DNA of 64,000 nt from DATBGO01 sp963785765 (GCA_963785765.1 CAWAWM010000004.1:1488001-1552000), one strand, 5' to 3'; counted from the stretch's first letter, positions 51,037 to 59,533 are shown. The notes: generated by a model not told the origin, from the sequence alone. Numbers and translations: made by a program.

Positions 51037-51594
51037 ATGACCTACCAGGCATACCTCGACAGCGTGAAGGAGCAAACCGGGCTCACTCCCGGCGATTTCC
51101 GTGCCCGCGCCGAGGAGAGAGGCTTCCTACGGCCCGGGGTAAAGGCCGGAGAGGTGGTCAACTGGCTCAAAGCCGACTACGGACTCGGCCACGGGCACGC
51201 GATGGCCGTATACGGGACGATCCGAGCGGCCAACGCGCCGAAGGCCAGCGCGCAGGACCTCATTGACAAGCACTTCACCGCCAAACGGTCCGCGTGGCGA
51301 CCCACCTACGACAAGCTGATCGCGCAGGCACAGAAGTTCGGGGACGACGTCACCGTGCAGGCAGGCAACTCCCACATCAGCCTCCTGCGCAATGGCAAGA
51401 AATTCGCCATCGTGAAGGTCTCCGCAGCACGTCTCGACCTGGGCATCAAACTCAAGGGCACCGAGCCGAGCGGCCGTCTCACGACTTCGGGCAGTTGGAA
51501 CTCAATGGTCACCCACCGGGTCAGTCTGACCAGTGCCAAAGAACTTGATCGAAAGATATTCTCCTGGCTTCATGACGCCTACGCCAAGGCATAG
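51037..51594 (+). CDS. DUF4287/DUF5655 protein
   Basis: The 185-residue protein has an N-terminal DUF4287 domain at residues 2-65 (YQAYLDSVKEQTGLTPGDFR, KAGEVVNWLKADYGLGHGHA). A DUF5655-like region follows at 75-180 (WRPTYDKLIAQAQKFGDDVT, ISLLRNGKKFAIVKVSAARL, VTHRVSLTSAKELD). Both domains are of unknown function and often occur with stress-inducible genes. GAAAGGACCAACG precedes ATG 51037, 13 bp after the second DHFR-like gene, so it belongs to the same operon. Confidence 0.85.
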   Translation: MTYQAYLDSVKEQTGLTPGDFRARAEERGFLRPGVKAGEVVNWLKADYGLGHGHAMAVYGTIRAANAPKASAQDLIDKHFTAKRSAWRPTYDKLIAQAQKFGDDVTVQAGNSHISLLRNGKKFAIVKVSAARLDLGIKLKGTEPSGRLTTSGSWNSMVTHRVSLTSAKELDRKIFSWLHDAYAKA

Positions 51595-51634
51595 GGAACC
51601 GTGGACGAGAAGCCATGGTTGCGCGGGTGCTAAG

Positions 51635-51686
51635 CGCTCCGAGCGTCCTTGGCGGCCTGATCAACGAGTACACGCACGCCGCCTGA
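51635..51686 (+). mobile_element. transposase C-terminal shard
   Basis: The frame ends VLGGLINEYTHAA with TGA 51684-51686, the tail shared with the integrase-type transposase shards at 2232, 26178 and 47601. Nothing upstream belongs to the element. Confidence 0.55.
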
Positions 51687-51718
51687 CGCCCGCAAGACCC
51701 GCAGGTCACCTACCGAAT

Positions 51719-51761
51719 TCCTATTTTCGAGCGGGACAAGATCCTATTTTCGAGCGGGACA
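51719..51761. repeat. tandem direct repeat, 20-mer twice
   Basis: TCCTATTTTCGAGCGGGACA occurs at 51719-51738 and again at 51742-51761, separated by AGA. Repeated short units like these are typical of the terminal regions of IS21-family elements, but I cannot confirm the origin. The repeat lies between a transposase shard and the 3' end of the toxin gene. Confidence 0.6.
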
Positions 51762-51764
51762 GGG

Positions 51765-52024
51765 TCAGCCAGCCCACACGATGTTGAAATGACCAGAAGC
51801 TCGGCGTCGTCGTAGACCCGGAAGGAGATCAGGCCGTGCTCGCCGAACTGGCTCTCCCGGAACTCGGGCTCGTCCCCGCCGGGATAGACCAGCCATGCGT
51901 CCCAGGGCGCATCGATCAGCCACAGTAAGCGCCGCATGAACGCCTCGTAGGCTTCCTCATGGTCTTTGATGAAGTCGTTGAATTGCCCCAGGGCCCGTCC
52001 GGTGAGAACCGGCCGGTAGCTCAC
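51765..52024 (-). CDS. ParE/RelE-like toxin, C-terminal frameshift
   Basis: GTG 52024 opens a toxin-like frame: SYRPVLTGRALGQFNDFIKD, EEAYEAFMRRLLWLIDAPWD, AWLVYPGGDEPEFRE and FGEHGLISFRVYDDAELLVI. The frame read straight on would run through the 20-mer repeat. One inserted T near 51788 instead gives FNIVWAG and a stop at 51765-51767, the family's usual end. The gene overlaps the antitoxin stop by four bases (GTGA). It would be an mRNA-cleaving or gyrase-targeting toxin; the type is uncertain. Confidence 0.6.
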
Positions 52025-52293
52025 CGCCAGTCCGCCAGCCCGGGTACGGGTGTCAGGTCTTCTGGCCGGGCGTCCCGGGCGTCCCGCGCCGCCGCGTCGA
52101 AACCGGGATCGGAGTAGGCGGTGGCGCGCAGCCGCCACCGCGCCAGCAACTCGGCGAGGTGCCGCCATCGCCGGACGTCACGCGCGGCTTCCAGCGCGGC
52201 CCGGTACTCGCTCAAGAACTGCTCGTGCCAGCGCTGCGGGTTTCTGGCTGCGGTGACACGCCCTGCCATAACGACGGTGGGATCAAAGGCCAT
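52021..52293 (-). CDS. DUF6247-like antitoxin
   Basis: The protein has 90 residues from ATG 52293. FLSEYRAALEAARDVRRWRH and LAELLARWRLRATAYSDPGF match the DUF6247 core, a small helical actinobacterial family found upstream of ParE/RelE-like toxins. Its stop overlaps the toxin start. The promoter region (52305-52375) is AT-rich (CATATACTATATCTGCAACG) and stands out from the GC-rich surroundings. It should neutralise the downstream toxin and repress the operon. Confidence 0.6.
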   Translation of the reverse strand: MAFDPTVVMAGRVTAARNPQRWHEQFLSEYRAALEAARDVRRWRHLAELLARWRLRATAYSDPGFDAAARDARDARPEDLTPVPGLADWR

Positions 52294-52380
52294 TGGCAGA
52301 ATGGAAATACCATATACTATATCTGCAACGATAACACCACGACGCAAGTTACTATAGAGGGAGGCGGAGGGGTGCCGGAT

Positions 52381-52401
52381 AACTAGTGCCGCGTCAGGCA
52401 A
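52381..52401. repeat. 21-bp sequence shared with 36165-36185
   Basis: AACTAGTGCCGCGTCAGGCA plus one further A is identical at 36165-36185 and 52381-52401. At 36165 it overlaps the right edge of the dispersed repeat, and here it lies at the edge of a transposase HTH shard. It may be the end of an IS or a target site. Confidence 0.5.
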
Positions 52402-52520
52402 CCCCATAACGGCGGGTGACTTCGGTCACCGACGCACCGGAAGCGACTTCCATGACACCGTGAGAGAGATTAGGTTCGCATATCCCCTGCTTCGCGAGCG
52501 ATTCGACATGCTTATCGAGT
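52394..52520 (-). pseudogene. transposase N-terminal HTH shard
   Basis: The minus-strand frame reads GICEPNLSHGVMEVASGASV and TEVTRRYGVA, ending in TGA at 52394-52396. VTEVARRYGV is the helix-turn-helix start of IS481/IS3-type transposases. It ends exactly in the 21-bp shared sequence, so the break is at that point. Confidence 0.45.
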
Positions 52521-52540
52521 AGGTCGGCTGCGAGCACCCG

Positions 52541-52774
52541 ATGCCGACACGGTTGCTGCCCGGCGAGCCCGGAACGCTCGTGTACGCCTCCCACCTGGTG
52601 GACGGCCAGCTGCTGCAGCGGATCTTCTACGAGCTGTACCGCGACGAGGCCGCGTTCCACGCGCACGAAGCCGCGCCGCACACCCGCCGTTACCTCGCCG
52701 AGCGGGACCAGTACCTGGCCAGCGCGGAGGTTGACTGGCTGACCTTGCAGACCGGCAAGGGCACGGGTGGATGA
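52541..52774 (+). pseudogene. antibiotic-biosynthesis-monooxygenase-like fragment
   Basis: The 77-residue frame reads GTLVYASHLVDGQLLQRIFY, ELYRDEAAFHAHEAAPHTRR and YLAERDQYLASAEVDWLTLQ. This is the later two thirds of a dimeric-barrel monooxygenase-like protein, including the second strand and the main helix. The N-terminal strand is missing, so the fold is incomplete. It is adjacent to the transposase HTH shard. Confidence 0.5.
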
Positions 52775-52832
52775 GCACTCCGGATTATCAGCAGGCCCTG
52801 GGCCGGAAGATCGCACCGCCGTGCAGTGGACA

Positions 52833-54350
52833 CTAGCGGCCTGTCCGCCGAGCGGCGTAGCCCGCCTCCGTCCCGGACTTCTCCTTCCACCCCGGCTTGC
52901 GGAGTCGGTCCATCAGCAGCGGCGGGACAACCCCGACGGCAAGAATCCCTGCGACGATCAGGACGATGTACACAAGCTGGTTCGAGTGGCCGAACTGCGA
53001 TGGCGGGACGAACCCGATCACGAACGCGGCCACGGACGACACAGCGCCGAGCAGGCACAGCAGGCCCAGCGCCGGAACTCGGTAACCGCGCGGGTGCTCC
53101 GGTTGCGAACGACGCAGCCTCATCGCCGCGATGAACATCAGCACGTACATGATCAGGTAGACCTGCGTGGCCATCACGGCGAAAATCCAGTATGCGCGCG
53201 AGACGCTCGGTATGAAGGCATAGAGCAAGGCGATGACCGTGATCACGGTGCCCTGCGCCGCGAGAATGCGCACCTCGATACCTTGACCATTGACCCTCTG
53301 AAAGAAAGGAGGGAGAAAACCCTGCTCGCGCCCAATCCTCAGCAGCCCCTCAGACGGGCCGTCCAGCCAGGAAATCATCCCGGCGAGCGCCCCGACCGCC
53401 AGAGCGATCGCGATCAGCGGCACACCGAACGCGAGGCCGAAGTGGGTCAGGAGGCCGTTGAAGGCCTGCATCACGCCGGCGGTGAGACTGATCTGTTGTG
53501 CGGGAATCACCCATGCGATCGCCAGCGTCGGGCCGATGAAGACAGCGAGGACCAGCACCATGGCCAGGAAGATGGACTTCGGATAGTCGCGTGCTGGGTT
53601 CCGCAGCTCGTCGACGTGCACGGCGTTGACTTCGATGCCAGCGTAGGTGAAGAAGCTGTTGACGACCAAGACGATGCTGGCGAGCCCATTCCACGCCGGC
53701 AGGAGATGGTGAGCGGTCATCGGTGCGGCCGGATGGTTCCCCTGGAGCAGGAATGCGACGCCAAGAGCGACGAGGATCGCTGCCGGGATCAGCGTCCCGA
53801 TCATGGTCCCGCTTGCCGAGAGCTTGGCCACCAGTGCCGCCCCGCGTGAGGACACCAGAACGCCGCCCCAGAACAGAACGATGATGATGGCGGCAATGTA
53901 GGCACCGTTACCGGCGAGGCGTGGATCGATGACGTAGGCGAGCGTGCCGGCGACATAGGCCAGCAATGCCGGGTAGTAGAAGATCGTCTGGGCAAACTCG
54001 CACCACACCGCGAGCAGCCCCATCGGAGCGGAGATCCCCTCGCGCACCCAGTTGTAGACGCCACCCGGCCAGCCGGAGGCCAGCTCCGCGGCGACCAGCG
54101 ACACGGGCAGCAGAAATACGAACGCGGGCAGGACATACAGAAAGACCGAGGCGAGCCCGAAGACCGACAGCGCGGGCGCCGACCCAAGGTAGCCGACCGA
54201 TCCCACCGTCATCATCGCCAACGCTGTCCAGGTGATGAATTTCCGAGCCGGCGGCTGCGCTGCCCGGTGGACCGGATGCGGCCCCCCGTGATCTGGAGCG
54301 ATGGCGGCAGGGAGTGTTGCTCGCGGTCGTCGGCGCCTTCGCACGAACAT
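52833..54350 (-). CDS. APC family amino acid permease
   Basis: The 505-residue permease has about twelve hydrophobic helices. Helix 1 (WTALAMMTVGSVGYLGSAPA) carries the unwound glycine region of the APC fold. Later blocks are AAELASGWPGGVYNWVREGI, FFTYAGIEVNAVHVDELRNP, which carries the family motif, and ISWLDGPSEGLLRIGREQGF. The pattern is like that of glutamate/GABA antiporters and related amino acid transporters. The first 35 residues are polar and may be misassigned; a later start at the first Met near helix 1 is possible. It is monocistronic and its substrate is unknown. Confidence 0.88.
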   Translation of the reverse strand: MFVRRRRRPRATLPAAIAPDHGGPHPVHRAAQPPARKFITWTALAMMTVGSVGYLGSAPALSVFGLASVFLYVLPAFVFLLPVSLVAAELASGWPGGVYNWVREGISAPMGLLAVWCEFAQTIFYYPALLAYVAGTLAYVIDPRLAGNGAYIAAIIIVLFWGGVLVSSRGAALVAKLSASGTMIGTLIPAAILVALGVAFLLQGNHPAAPMTAHHLLPAWNGLASIVLVVNSFFTYAGIEVNAVHVDELRNPARDYPKSIFLAMVLVLAVFIGPTLAIAWVIPAQQISLTAGVMQAFNGLLTHFGLAFGVPLIAIALAVGALAGMISWLDGPSEGLLRIGREQGFLPPFFQRVNGQGIEVRILAAQGTVITVIALLYAFIPSVSRAYWIFAVMATQVYLIMYVLMFIAAMRLRRSQPEHPRGYRVPALGLLCLLGAVSSVAAFVIGFVPPSQFGHSNQLVYIVLIVAGILAVGVVPPLLMDRLRKPGWKEKSGTEAGYAARRTGR

Positions 54351-55022
54351 CGATTACCGTCGCTTGACCCTTATCGTTCCGTTCATGCAGCTATTCAAGC
54401 CGGCCAGCCTGCGCCCTACAGTGCCGAGGAGTACCAGCTTGCTTCTACATCTCCATAAGCATGTTCTACGTACCTCCATATCAACCAGAAGAGGGCGTCT
54501 CGAATCGCTGATCTGCACAGACTGCAGTCCAGATCAGCCTGTTCTGCGCGTCTGAACCGGTAGTCGCGAAGGCTTCGGCGGCCGCGCAGATTAGGCGGAT
54601 CGGCGAGCGGCCCCCGCCCCCCCGACATCCGCCGTCACTCAGCGTGACGCCCTCTACTGGCGTAGCCGATAGACGCCACCGACTCGGCCCGGCTTGACTG
54701 GCCTGTAGATCGCCGCCGGGCCCCGGTGCGCGTCGATGAACCCAGCGAACGTCCCGGTCGACCGCTGGCCAGATCCTGCCTGACCGGACGCGCTATATGC
54801 GGCTATGAGCACCGGCCCAGCCACGCCCCTACCGGGCACTATCAACCAGGCCCTCGCAGCCGTCACGCTGATGTATGAGCAGGCCGGGCTGCGCATCGTA
54901 GTCATGCGGGCCTGCGTGCCGGTTCGCCGACCTGGCCGAGCCCGGTGGTAATGGTGCATGGTCTTCATGTGACACCGGCGAAGGCCGCTGCCCGGCTCAT
55001 CGTCGGTCCGCTGGTCATATCT
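54351..55022. other. gene-poor stretch of about 670 bp
   Basis: Apart from a 48-residue frame at 54805-54951 I see no coding signal. The stretch contains AT-rich DNA near 54430-54500. No terminator or operator is convincing. Confidence 0.4.
54805..54951 (+). pseudogene. possible integrase N-terminal fragment
   Basis: The 48-residue frame reads LPGTINQALAAVTLMYEQAG and LRIVVMRACVPVRRPG. It resembles the SAM-like start of tyrosine recombinases in this group (TINQALAAVTLMYEQAGLRI). It has no catalytic part, and the call is weak. Confidence 0.3.
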
Positions 55023-55826
55023 TCAGTGCCGCCCGCGGTCAAGGGCGGCGACCTCGCGTACGGCCTCAGCGATGGCCGGGGCGTCCCTTTTTAGGATCGC
55101 ACCGTGGTTGCTGGCGACCTTCGCGCTGATTTGGATGTTCGGGTTGCGGGCGGTCACCGTATCGAGGCTGGTGCGTATCTTTTCTTGCTCATCACCTCGG
55201 CTTCCGAAGGACGTCCCCGAAGCAACCACGTACCGAACCGGGACAGTGATGTTGTCGAGAACGGGGCCCAGCTCGCGTGCGCGGGAGAGCTTGCCGAGCT
55301 CGATGTTGCTGTCGGCCTGCTGTCCGGCGGTCATCCGCGGGGTCAGGCCCGTCGGGCGCAGCAGCGGCGTGAACCAGCCCAACCGCCGGAACAGCTTCCG
55401 GATCCGCTGCTCCATGGCCTCGTCGAGCCAGTCGTACGGGTACGCGCCGTCGACCAGGACCGCACCCACGGTACGGTCCGGATTCCGGCTGGCCCAGTGC
55501 GCCGCGACGACCGCTCCGTAGGACCAGCCGACCAGCAGCGGCCGGTCCACACCCCTGGCCGCGAGAACGGCATCGACATCCCGGACGGCGGCCTTGAAGG
55601 AATAGTCCGCCGAACGCTTCGATTTCTTGCCGCGAGCCCGCTCGTCGTAGGTGATGTGCCGCCACCCCGTCCCCAGCTCGGCGATGACCCGCCGCCAGTA
55701 CCCCTGAGTGGCGAACTGGCCATTGAGGTAGACCACGGGGATGCCGGGACCGCCGGTATCGGTGACGGCCAAGGCCGTATCGTCAACCGGCACCATGCCG
55801 GTCCAGGCGGATTGCTTGATGGTCAT
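55023..55826 (-). CDS. alpha/beta hydrolase
   Basis: The 267-residue hydrolase reads VDDTALAVTDTGGPGIPVVY and LNGQFATQGYWRRVIAELGT with YDERARGKKSKRS. The nucleophile elbow is LLVGWSYGAVVAAHWASRNP with Ser near residue 101. The acid could be the Asp after VVASGTSFGSRGDEQEK, and the catalytic His is in KVASNHGAILKRD near the end. This matches small esterase or epoxide-hydrolase-like enzymes. ATG 55826 has GAGAAGGGAAGACC upstream. It is monocistronic in relic-rich DNA. Confidence 0.85.
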   Translation of the reverse strand: MTIKQSAWTGMVPVDDTALAVTDTGGPGIPVVYLNGQFATQGYWRRVIAELGTGWRHITYDERARGKKSKRSADYSFKAAVRDVDAVLAARGVDRPLLVGWSYGAVVAAHWASRNPDRTVGAVLVDGAYPYDWLDEAMEQRIRKLFRRLGWFTPLLRPTGLTPRMTAGQQADSNIELGKLSRARELGPVLDNITVPVRYVVASGTSFGSRGDEQEKIRTSLDTVTARNPNIQISAKVASNHGAILKRDAPAIAEAVREVAALDRGRH

Positions 55827-56361
55827 GGTCTTCCCTTCTCCAGGATTGGAAGTGGATCACGAGCGGCGGATGGTGACGTCGCCACAGGAGGTGCGCGCGT
55901 ACCTCGACGGTCTCCGGACCGGCCGGCGGTGTCCAGGTCGACGCCGTCCAGCACGGTCTTGTCTTGGCATGCTTCTCGCAGCCCGAGGCCGCGATCGCTG
56001 AACTGATCACGACAGCCACGATCGCCCGCCGTCCTGACACAGGACAGTCACCGTGCTGACGTGACCTCTGACACCGCGTCACCTCAGGCAAACTGCAGTT
56101 CGCTGACCCCGGCGACATGCCTGCGAGCACTGCCTGAGGCTCTTGAGCCTGACCGGGTTGGACGCCTTGCGATACGTCGGCGAGACCGTTCCGACGGAAA
56201 CTTCCATGAGTACCGGCATACCACTCGACCTGTATGGACGTGGTTTCGGCACACACAACTCCCCGTCATCAGAGTGACCCGTCGCGAGCCCGGCTGGCAA
56301 CTCGCCGACAACCAGCTGGCTGCTCGTGCCCAACCACCGAGGTAGTTCGATCAACATCAAA

Positions 56362-56439
56362 CATCCGCTATTCGGCTATGTGCGGGCGGTGCGCGCCAGC
56401 CTGCGCCTCATAGCGGACCTTGCCGAAGATGCAAGCACG
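56362..56439. repeat. left arm of dispersed repeat, isolated copy
   Basis: This 78-bp sequence (CATCCGCTATTCGGCTATGT ...) matches 35723-35801 with a few substitutions and one indel. The right part of the unit, which includes the hairpin, is not here but occurs at 60511-60920. Confidence 0.65.
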
Positions 56440-56838
56440 CTGCTCTGCCCGGGCGAGCGGCGCAAGTTCGCGAACGGCCGGCCACAACCCAGTTCGTCTG
56501 TGGGCTTACTGTGGTGGGTCCGCCCGGCCGCGGACTTGTGGGGGAACTGTGCGCCTCGCGCAAGTACGGCGCATGCACGTTTCGCACTGACCGGACGGAC
56601 GGTCGACGACCCTGGAGTGCGGTGCGTATCGTGACGAGCTGACATTGCATGTGGATTCAGCGCTAGCACATCCTCCCTGCCGATTAGGAACTGGTGGGCT
56701 TTTCAACAATCGAACTTACCGATGGCGTCAGATTAACCCTTTCTGGTGTGTGGTCCAACCGACGACCAGTAGATTATGAGTCCGGACTACCAGCAGCTTT
56801 CGTTCGGGCTATTGACCTGGGAAAATGCCGATAATGGC

Positions 56839-56858
56839 AAACCCGTTCAGGCGGGTTT
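56839..56858 (-). terminator. stem-loop terminator downstream of HepT gene
   Basis: AAACCCG-ttcagg-CGGGTTT forms a perfect 7-bp stem with a 6-nt loop, 20 bp beyond the HepT stop. On the minus strand a T-containing stretch (GCCATTATCGGCATTTTC) follows. It should end transcription of the HepT/MntA operon. Confidence 0.55.
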
Positions 56859-56877
56859 CGGCGCATATTCGGCATGA

Positions 56878-57216
56878 TCAAGCTAGGGTCTGACGCCAGC
56901 GGCTGATCGCCTTGCCCATGCTCGGGACGTCGTCGCGCAGCGTGACCCAGACCTCGTCGTAGTCGATGCGATGGTAGGCATGCGCCGCGATGATCCTCAT
57001 GCCCTTAACTTCCCGCCAGGGAATCTCGGGCGTAGCCTCGATGACCTCGTCGGGGAGCTTGGTTGCAATGTCACCCAAGCGGCCGATGACGGCCTCGCCT
57101 GCCAGGCGCAGCGGGCGCTCGGCGTCCCAGCGCTCCTTCCCGAAACCCACAAGCTCTGCTGCCGCGTCGGCTGGCTCCGCCAGATCTGCCAGCAGATCAT
57201 CGAGTCCTCGGGTCAC
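56878..57216 (-). CDS. hepT: HepT-like toxin (DUF86)
   Basis: The 112-residue all-helical protein is of the HepT family. The conserved R-x4-H-x-Y motif is RIIAAHAYHRIDYDEVW near residues 74-81, preceded by EIPWREVKGMR. HepT is a toxin of type VII toxin-antitoxin systems and is neutralised by AMPylation of its tyrosine by MntA; HEPN RNase activity is linked to the same motif. It overlaps the antitoxin gene by four bases. A hairpin terminator follows. The complete motif suggests a functional toxin, but the antitoxin gene is shortened. Confidence 0.8.
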   Translation of the reverse strand: MTRGLDDLLADLAEPADAAAELVGFGKERWDAERPLRLAGEAVIGRLGDIATKLPDEVIEATPEIPWREVKGMRIIAAHAYHRIDYDEVWVTLRDDVPSMGKAISRWRQTLA

Positions 57217-57419
57217 AGATTCACGGCCTCGGCGCGTATGTGCTCGTCCCGCGGCTTGAGGGCGCTTCGCGCGACGACGTCGACTCCGACACCTAGCAAG
57301 TCCTCAAGATCCTGGAACAGCCCAACGTGATCAAGAAGAGAGGCGCCTTGCTCAAAATCTACGAGCAAGTCGAGATCACTCCCAGGACGGACCTCTCCCC
57401 TAGCGACAGAGCCGAACAC
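57213..57419 (-). CDS. mntA: MntA-like nucleotidyltransferase antitoxin, 5'-truncated
   Basis: The 68-residue frame begins at GTG 57419 with FGSVARGEVRPGSDLDLLVD, the nucleotidyltransferase signature G-S-x10-D-x-D that holds the Mg ions. A family member has about 95-100 residues, with 30 more before this point. The frame stays open upstream with ARKRRAHRIAVFGS, but no ATG or GTG starts it before it runs into the response regulator on the other strand. The N-terminal helices are missing, which suggests a recombination break at about 57445. Whether it still neutralises HepT is unclear. Confidence 0.65.
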   Translation of the reverse strand: MFGSVARGEVRPGSDLDLLVDFEQGASLLDHVGLFQDLEDLLGVGVDVVARSALKPRDEHIRAEAVNL

Positions 57420-57445
57420 CGCGATCCGATGAGCCCGGCGCTTTC

Positions 57446-58111
57446 GTGCCCTTGAGGGTGCTGCTGGTCGATGATGATCCGCTCGGCCGCGCCGGGCTGA
57501 GGACTATCCTGTCATCCGGCGCAGACCTGGACGTCACTGGCGAGGCAGGCGATGGTGCCGCCGCCATCACGGCCGTCCGCGCTCACCGCGTGGACGTGGT
57601 GCTGATGGACGTGCGCATGCCTGGCGTCGACGGGATCACCGCGACCAAGCAGATCACCGCGCTGCCCGACCCGCCGAAAGTGATCGTGCTGACCACATTC
57701 CATCTTGACGAGTACGTGTTCGGCGCGCTCCGGGCCGGGGCAAGCGGGTTCCTGCTGAAAGACACCCCTCCGGCCGACATCGTCGGCGCGGTGCGCCTCG
57801 TCGCCGCCGGCGACGCCATGCTGTCACCATCGGTCACCCGCACGCTGATCGACCACTACAGCGCCGACACCACTGCGGCCCGCCGTGCAGCCGCGGAGAA
57901 AGCGCTCAAGCTGCTCACCGAGCGCGAGCACCAAGTCGCCGCAGCGGTCGGGCACGGCCAGTCCAACGCCGAGATCGCCGCCCGCCTGTACATGAGCGAG
58001 GCAACCGTCAAGGCCCACGTATCCCGCATCCTGACCAAGCTGAACGTGGCCAACCGCGTACAAGTGGCGATCACAATGCACCGCGCCGGCCTCGCCCGAG
58101 CCGCCAGCTGA
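57446..58111 (+). CDS. NarL/FixJ family response regulator (orphan)
   Basis: The 221-residue regulator has a receiver domain in residues 1-120. The acidic pair is VLLVDDDPLGRAGLRTIL, and the phospho-acceptor Asp is in DVVLMDVRMPGVDGITATKQ near residue 54. The conserved Thr is in VIVLTTFHLDEYVFGAL and the Lys in SGFLLKDTPPADI. A LuxR-type HTH follows (LTEREHQVAAAVGHGQSNAE, IAARLYMSEATVKAHVSRIL, TKLNVANRVQVAITMH). No histidine kinase gene is next to it. GTG 57446 is the first start. It lies against the truncated MntA gene, so its original upstream DNA was probably lost. Confidence 0.88.
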   Translation: MPLRVLLVDDDPLGRAGLRTILSSGADLDVTGEAGDGAAAITAVRAHRVDVVLMDVRMPGVDGITATKQITALPDPPKVIVLTTFHLDEYVFGALRAGASGFLLKDTPPADIVGAVRLVAAGDAMLSPSVTRTLIDHYSADTTAARRAAAEKALKLLTEREHQVAAAVGHGQSNAEIAARLYMSEATVKAHVSRILTKLNVANRVQVAITMHRAGLARAAS

Positions 58112-58222
58112 CCGGAAAATGGGGACCTCAGCCGGTGAGCGGCAGCGGACAGTGGCCGGTGACGGGCGCACGGAACTCAGCTGGACTGGCGGTTGGCCGC
58201 GCCATCGTGCCACTGCTGGTGT

Positions 58223-58339
58223 TTATTCGGTGGCGGTGCGGGCGCGGTCGAGGGTGCCGGCGGTGGCGCCGATGTACATGTCGAGGGTGATGCGGATGTT
58301 GGCGTGCCCGGTCAGGCGGGAGACGTCGGCGGCGTCCAT
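58223..58339 (-). pseudogene. tyrosine recombinase C-terminal remnant
   Basis: The 38-residue frame reads DAADVSRLTGHANIRITLDM and YIGATAGTLDRARTATE, with TAA at 58223-58225. It is the H-x-x-x and nucleophile-tyrosine end of a phage-type integrase. The rest of the gene is missing. A tRNA-Phe remnant lies 2.7 kb downstream, as an analogous pair to the integrase/tRNA-Ser pair near 30-33 kb. Confidence 0.65.
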
Positions 58340-58459
58340 CTTCCAGGCCGTGGTATGACGTGCCGACCGTGACTGCGACATCGGCGACGGTAGGCGACCA
58401 CTGCCTGCCGAATCCAGGCGCCCCCGGAGCGGCGTAGCGGATATGCCCAGGGCGGGAAT

Positions 58460-59476
58460 TCATGCTTTGCCAGCCGTGTACGCTGCGAGATCCTCGAGAT
58501 ACCGGGCGCGGTCGGTATCTGGAAGCCAGGCGATGGTGAAGGCGTTACGGACAGCCTGCACGATCTGCTGTCTCGTCAGATTGGCGGCGTCCGTTACGGC
58601 GGAGAGGTTTTCGTTCATGTATCCGGGGAAATACGCCGGGTCGTCGGAGTTGATCGTCACCATCAGGGACCGGTCCAGCATGACCTTGATCTCGCGGGCC
58701 TTGAGACTGCCGGTCACGTAGCTGTTTGAGATCGGGCAGGCGGTCAGGCCTACCGCGGAAGCCTTGAGCCGCTGCACGAGCGCTTCGTCTTCGAGACAGT
58801 TGACGCCATGGTCTATTCGTTCCACCCCGATGTCATCCAAGCACTGCCAGAGGTGAGTGACGGAGTCCTGCTGATCCACATCGCAATGCATCGTGAGATG
58901 GTAGCCCTCGTCCCGTGCCCGGCCGAAAACCTCCTTGAACTTGACTGGGGGGTTGCCCTTCTCGTCCGAATCGAGCCCAACCCCGCCGATCCAGTCCCGG
59001 TATGGCAAAGAGTTTTCCAGGGTGCGCATCGCCGAATCCGCCGGCAGGTCTCTCAGAAAGCACATGATGAGCTGGCTGCGCAGGCCGAGCTCCGCGTCAG
59101 CGGCCTGCTGCGCCCGCCGAAGGCCACTGATGACCGTTTCGAACGCGACGCCGCGGGATGTGTGCGCCTGGGGATCGAAGAAGGCCTCGGCATACACAAC
59201 ATTCTGCGAGCGAGCCTTCCGGAAGTACGCCATGCCCAGGTCATAAAAGTCTTCTTCGGACCGCAGCACGCTCATGCCCTCGTAGTACATGGCCAGGAAT
59301 GACGGCAGATCGTCGAAGGTGTAGGCGGCGCGCATCCCGGCGGCGGAACAGTAGGGAAGGTCCATGCGGTTCCGGGCCGCCAGCTGAAACTTCAGCTCAG
59401 GCTCCAAGGTGCCCTCAAGATGCACATGCAGCTCAGCCTTGGGCATCCCTGCGATGAAGGATGAGATCTCGCTCAT
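58460..59476 (-). CDS. add: adenosine deaminase
   Basis: The protein has 338 residues from ATG 59476, with GAGGAGGAAAG directly in front. It is a TIM-barrel metal-dependent deaminase. The metal-binding H-x-H is MPKAELHVHLEGTLEPELKF at residues 16-19. The later His is in LTMHCDVDQQDSV, the catalytic His in ERIDHGVNCLEDE, and the Asp pair in VTINSDDPAYFPGYM. It converts adenosine to inosine in purine salvage. Length and motifs match the adenosine deaminase family, though a subgroup acts on adenine or other nucleosides. It is monocistronic. Confidence 0.88.
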   Translation of the reverse strand: MSEISSFIAGMPKAELHVHLEGTLEPELKFQLAARNRMDLPYCSAAGMRAAYTFDDLPSFLAMYYEGMSVLRSEEDFYDLGMAYFRKARSQNVVYAEAFFDPQAHTSRGVAFETVISGLRRAQQAADAELGLRSQLIMCFLRDLPADSAMRTLENSLPYRDWIGGVGLDSDEKGNPPVKFKEVFGRARDEGYHLTMHCDVDQQDSVTHLWQCLDDIGVERIDHGVNCLEDEALVQRLKASAVGLTACPISNSYVTGSLKAREIKVMLDRSLMVTINSDDPAYFPGYMNENLSAVTDAANLTRQQIVQAVRNAFTIAWLPDTDRARYLEDLAAYTAGKA

Positions 59477-59533
59477 CTTTCCTCCTCCCTCAGTCCGGCT
59501 TAACGTCAGGCAGACTCGCCCGTCACCACCCCC

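Larger units (their letters stand above)
55827..56877. other. gene-poor stretch of about 1 kb
   Basis: Small open frames exist but none has a recognised domain. It contains the left arm of the dispersed repeat at 56362-56439 and, at its end, the terminator hairpin of the HepT operon. Confidence 0.4.
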
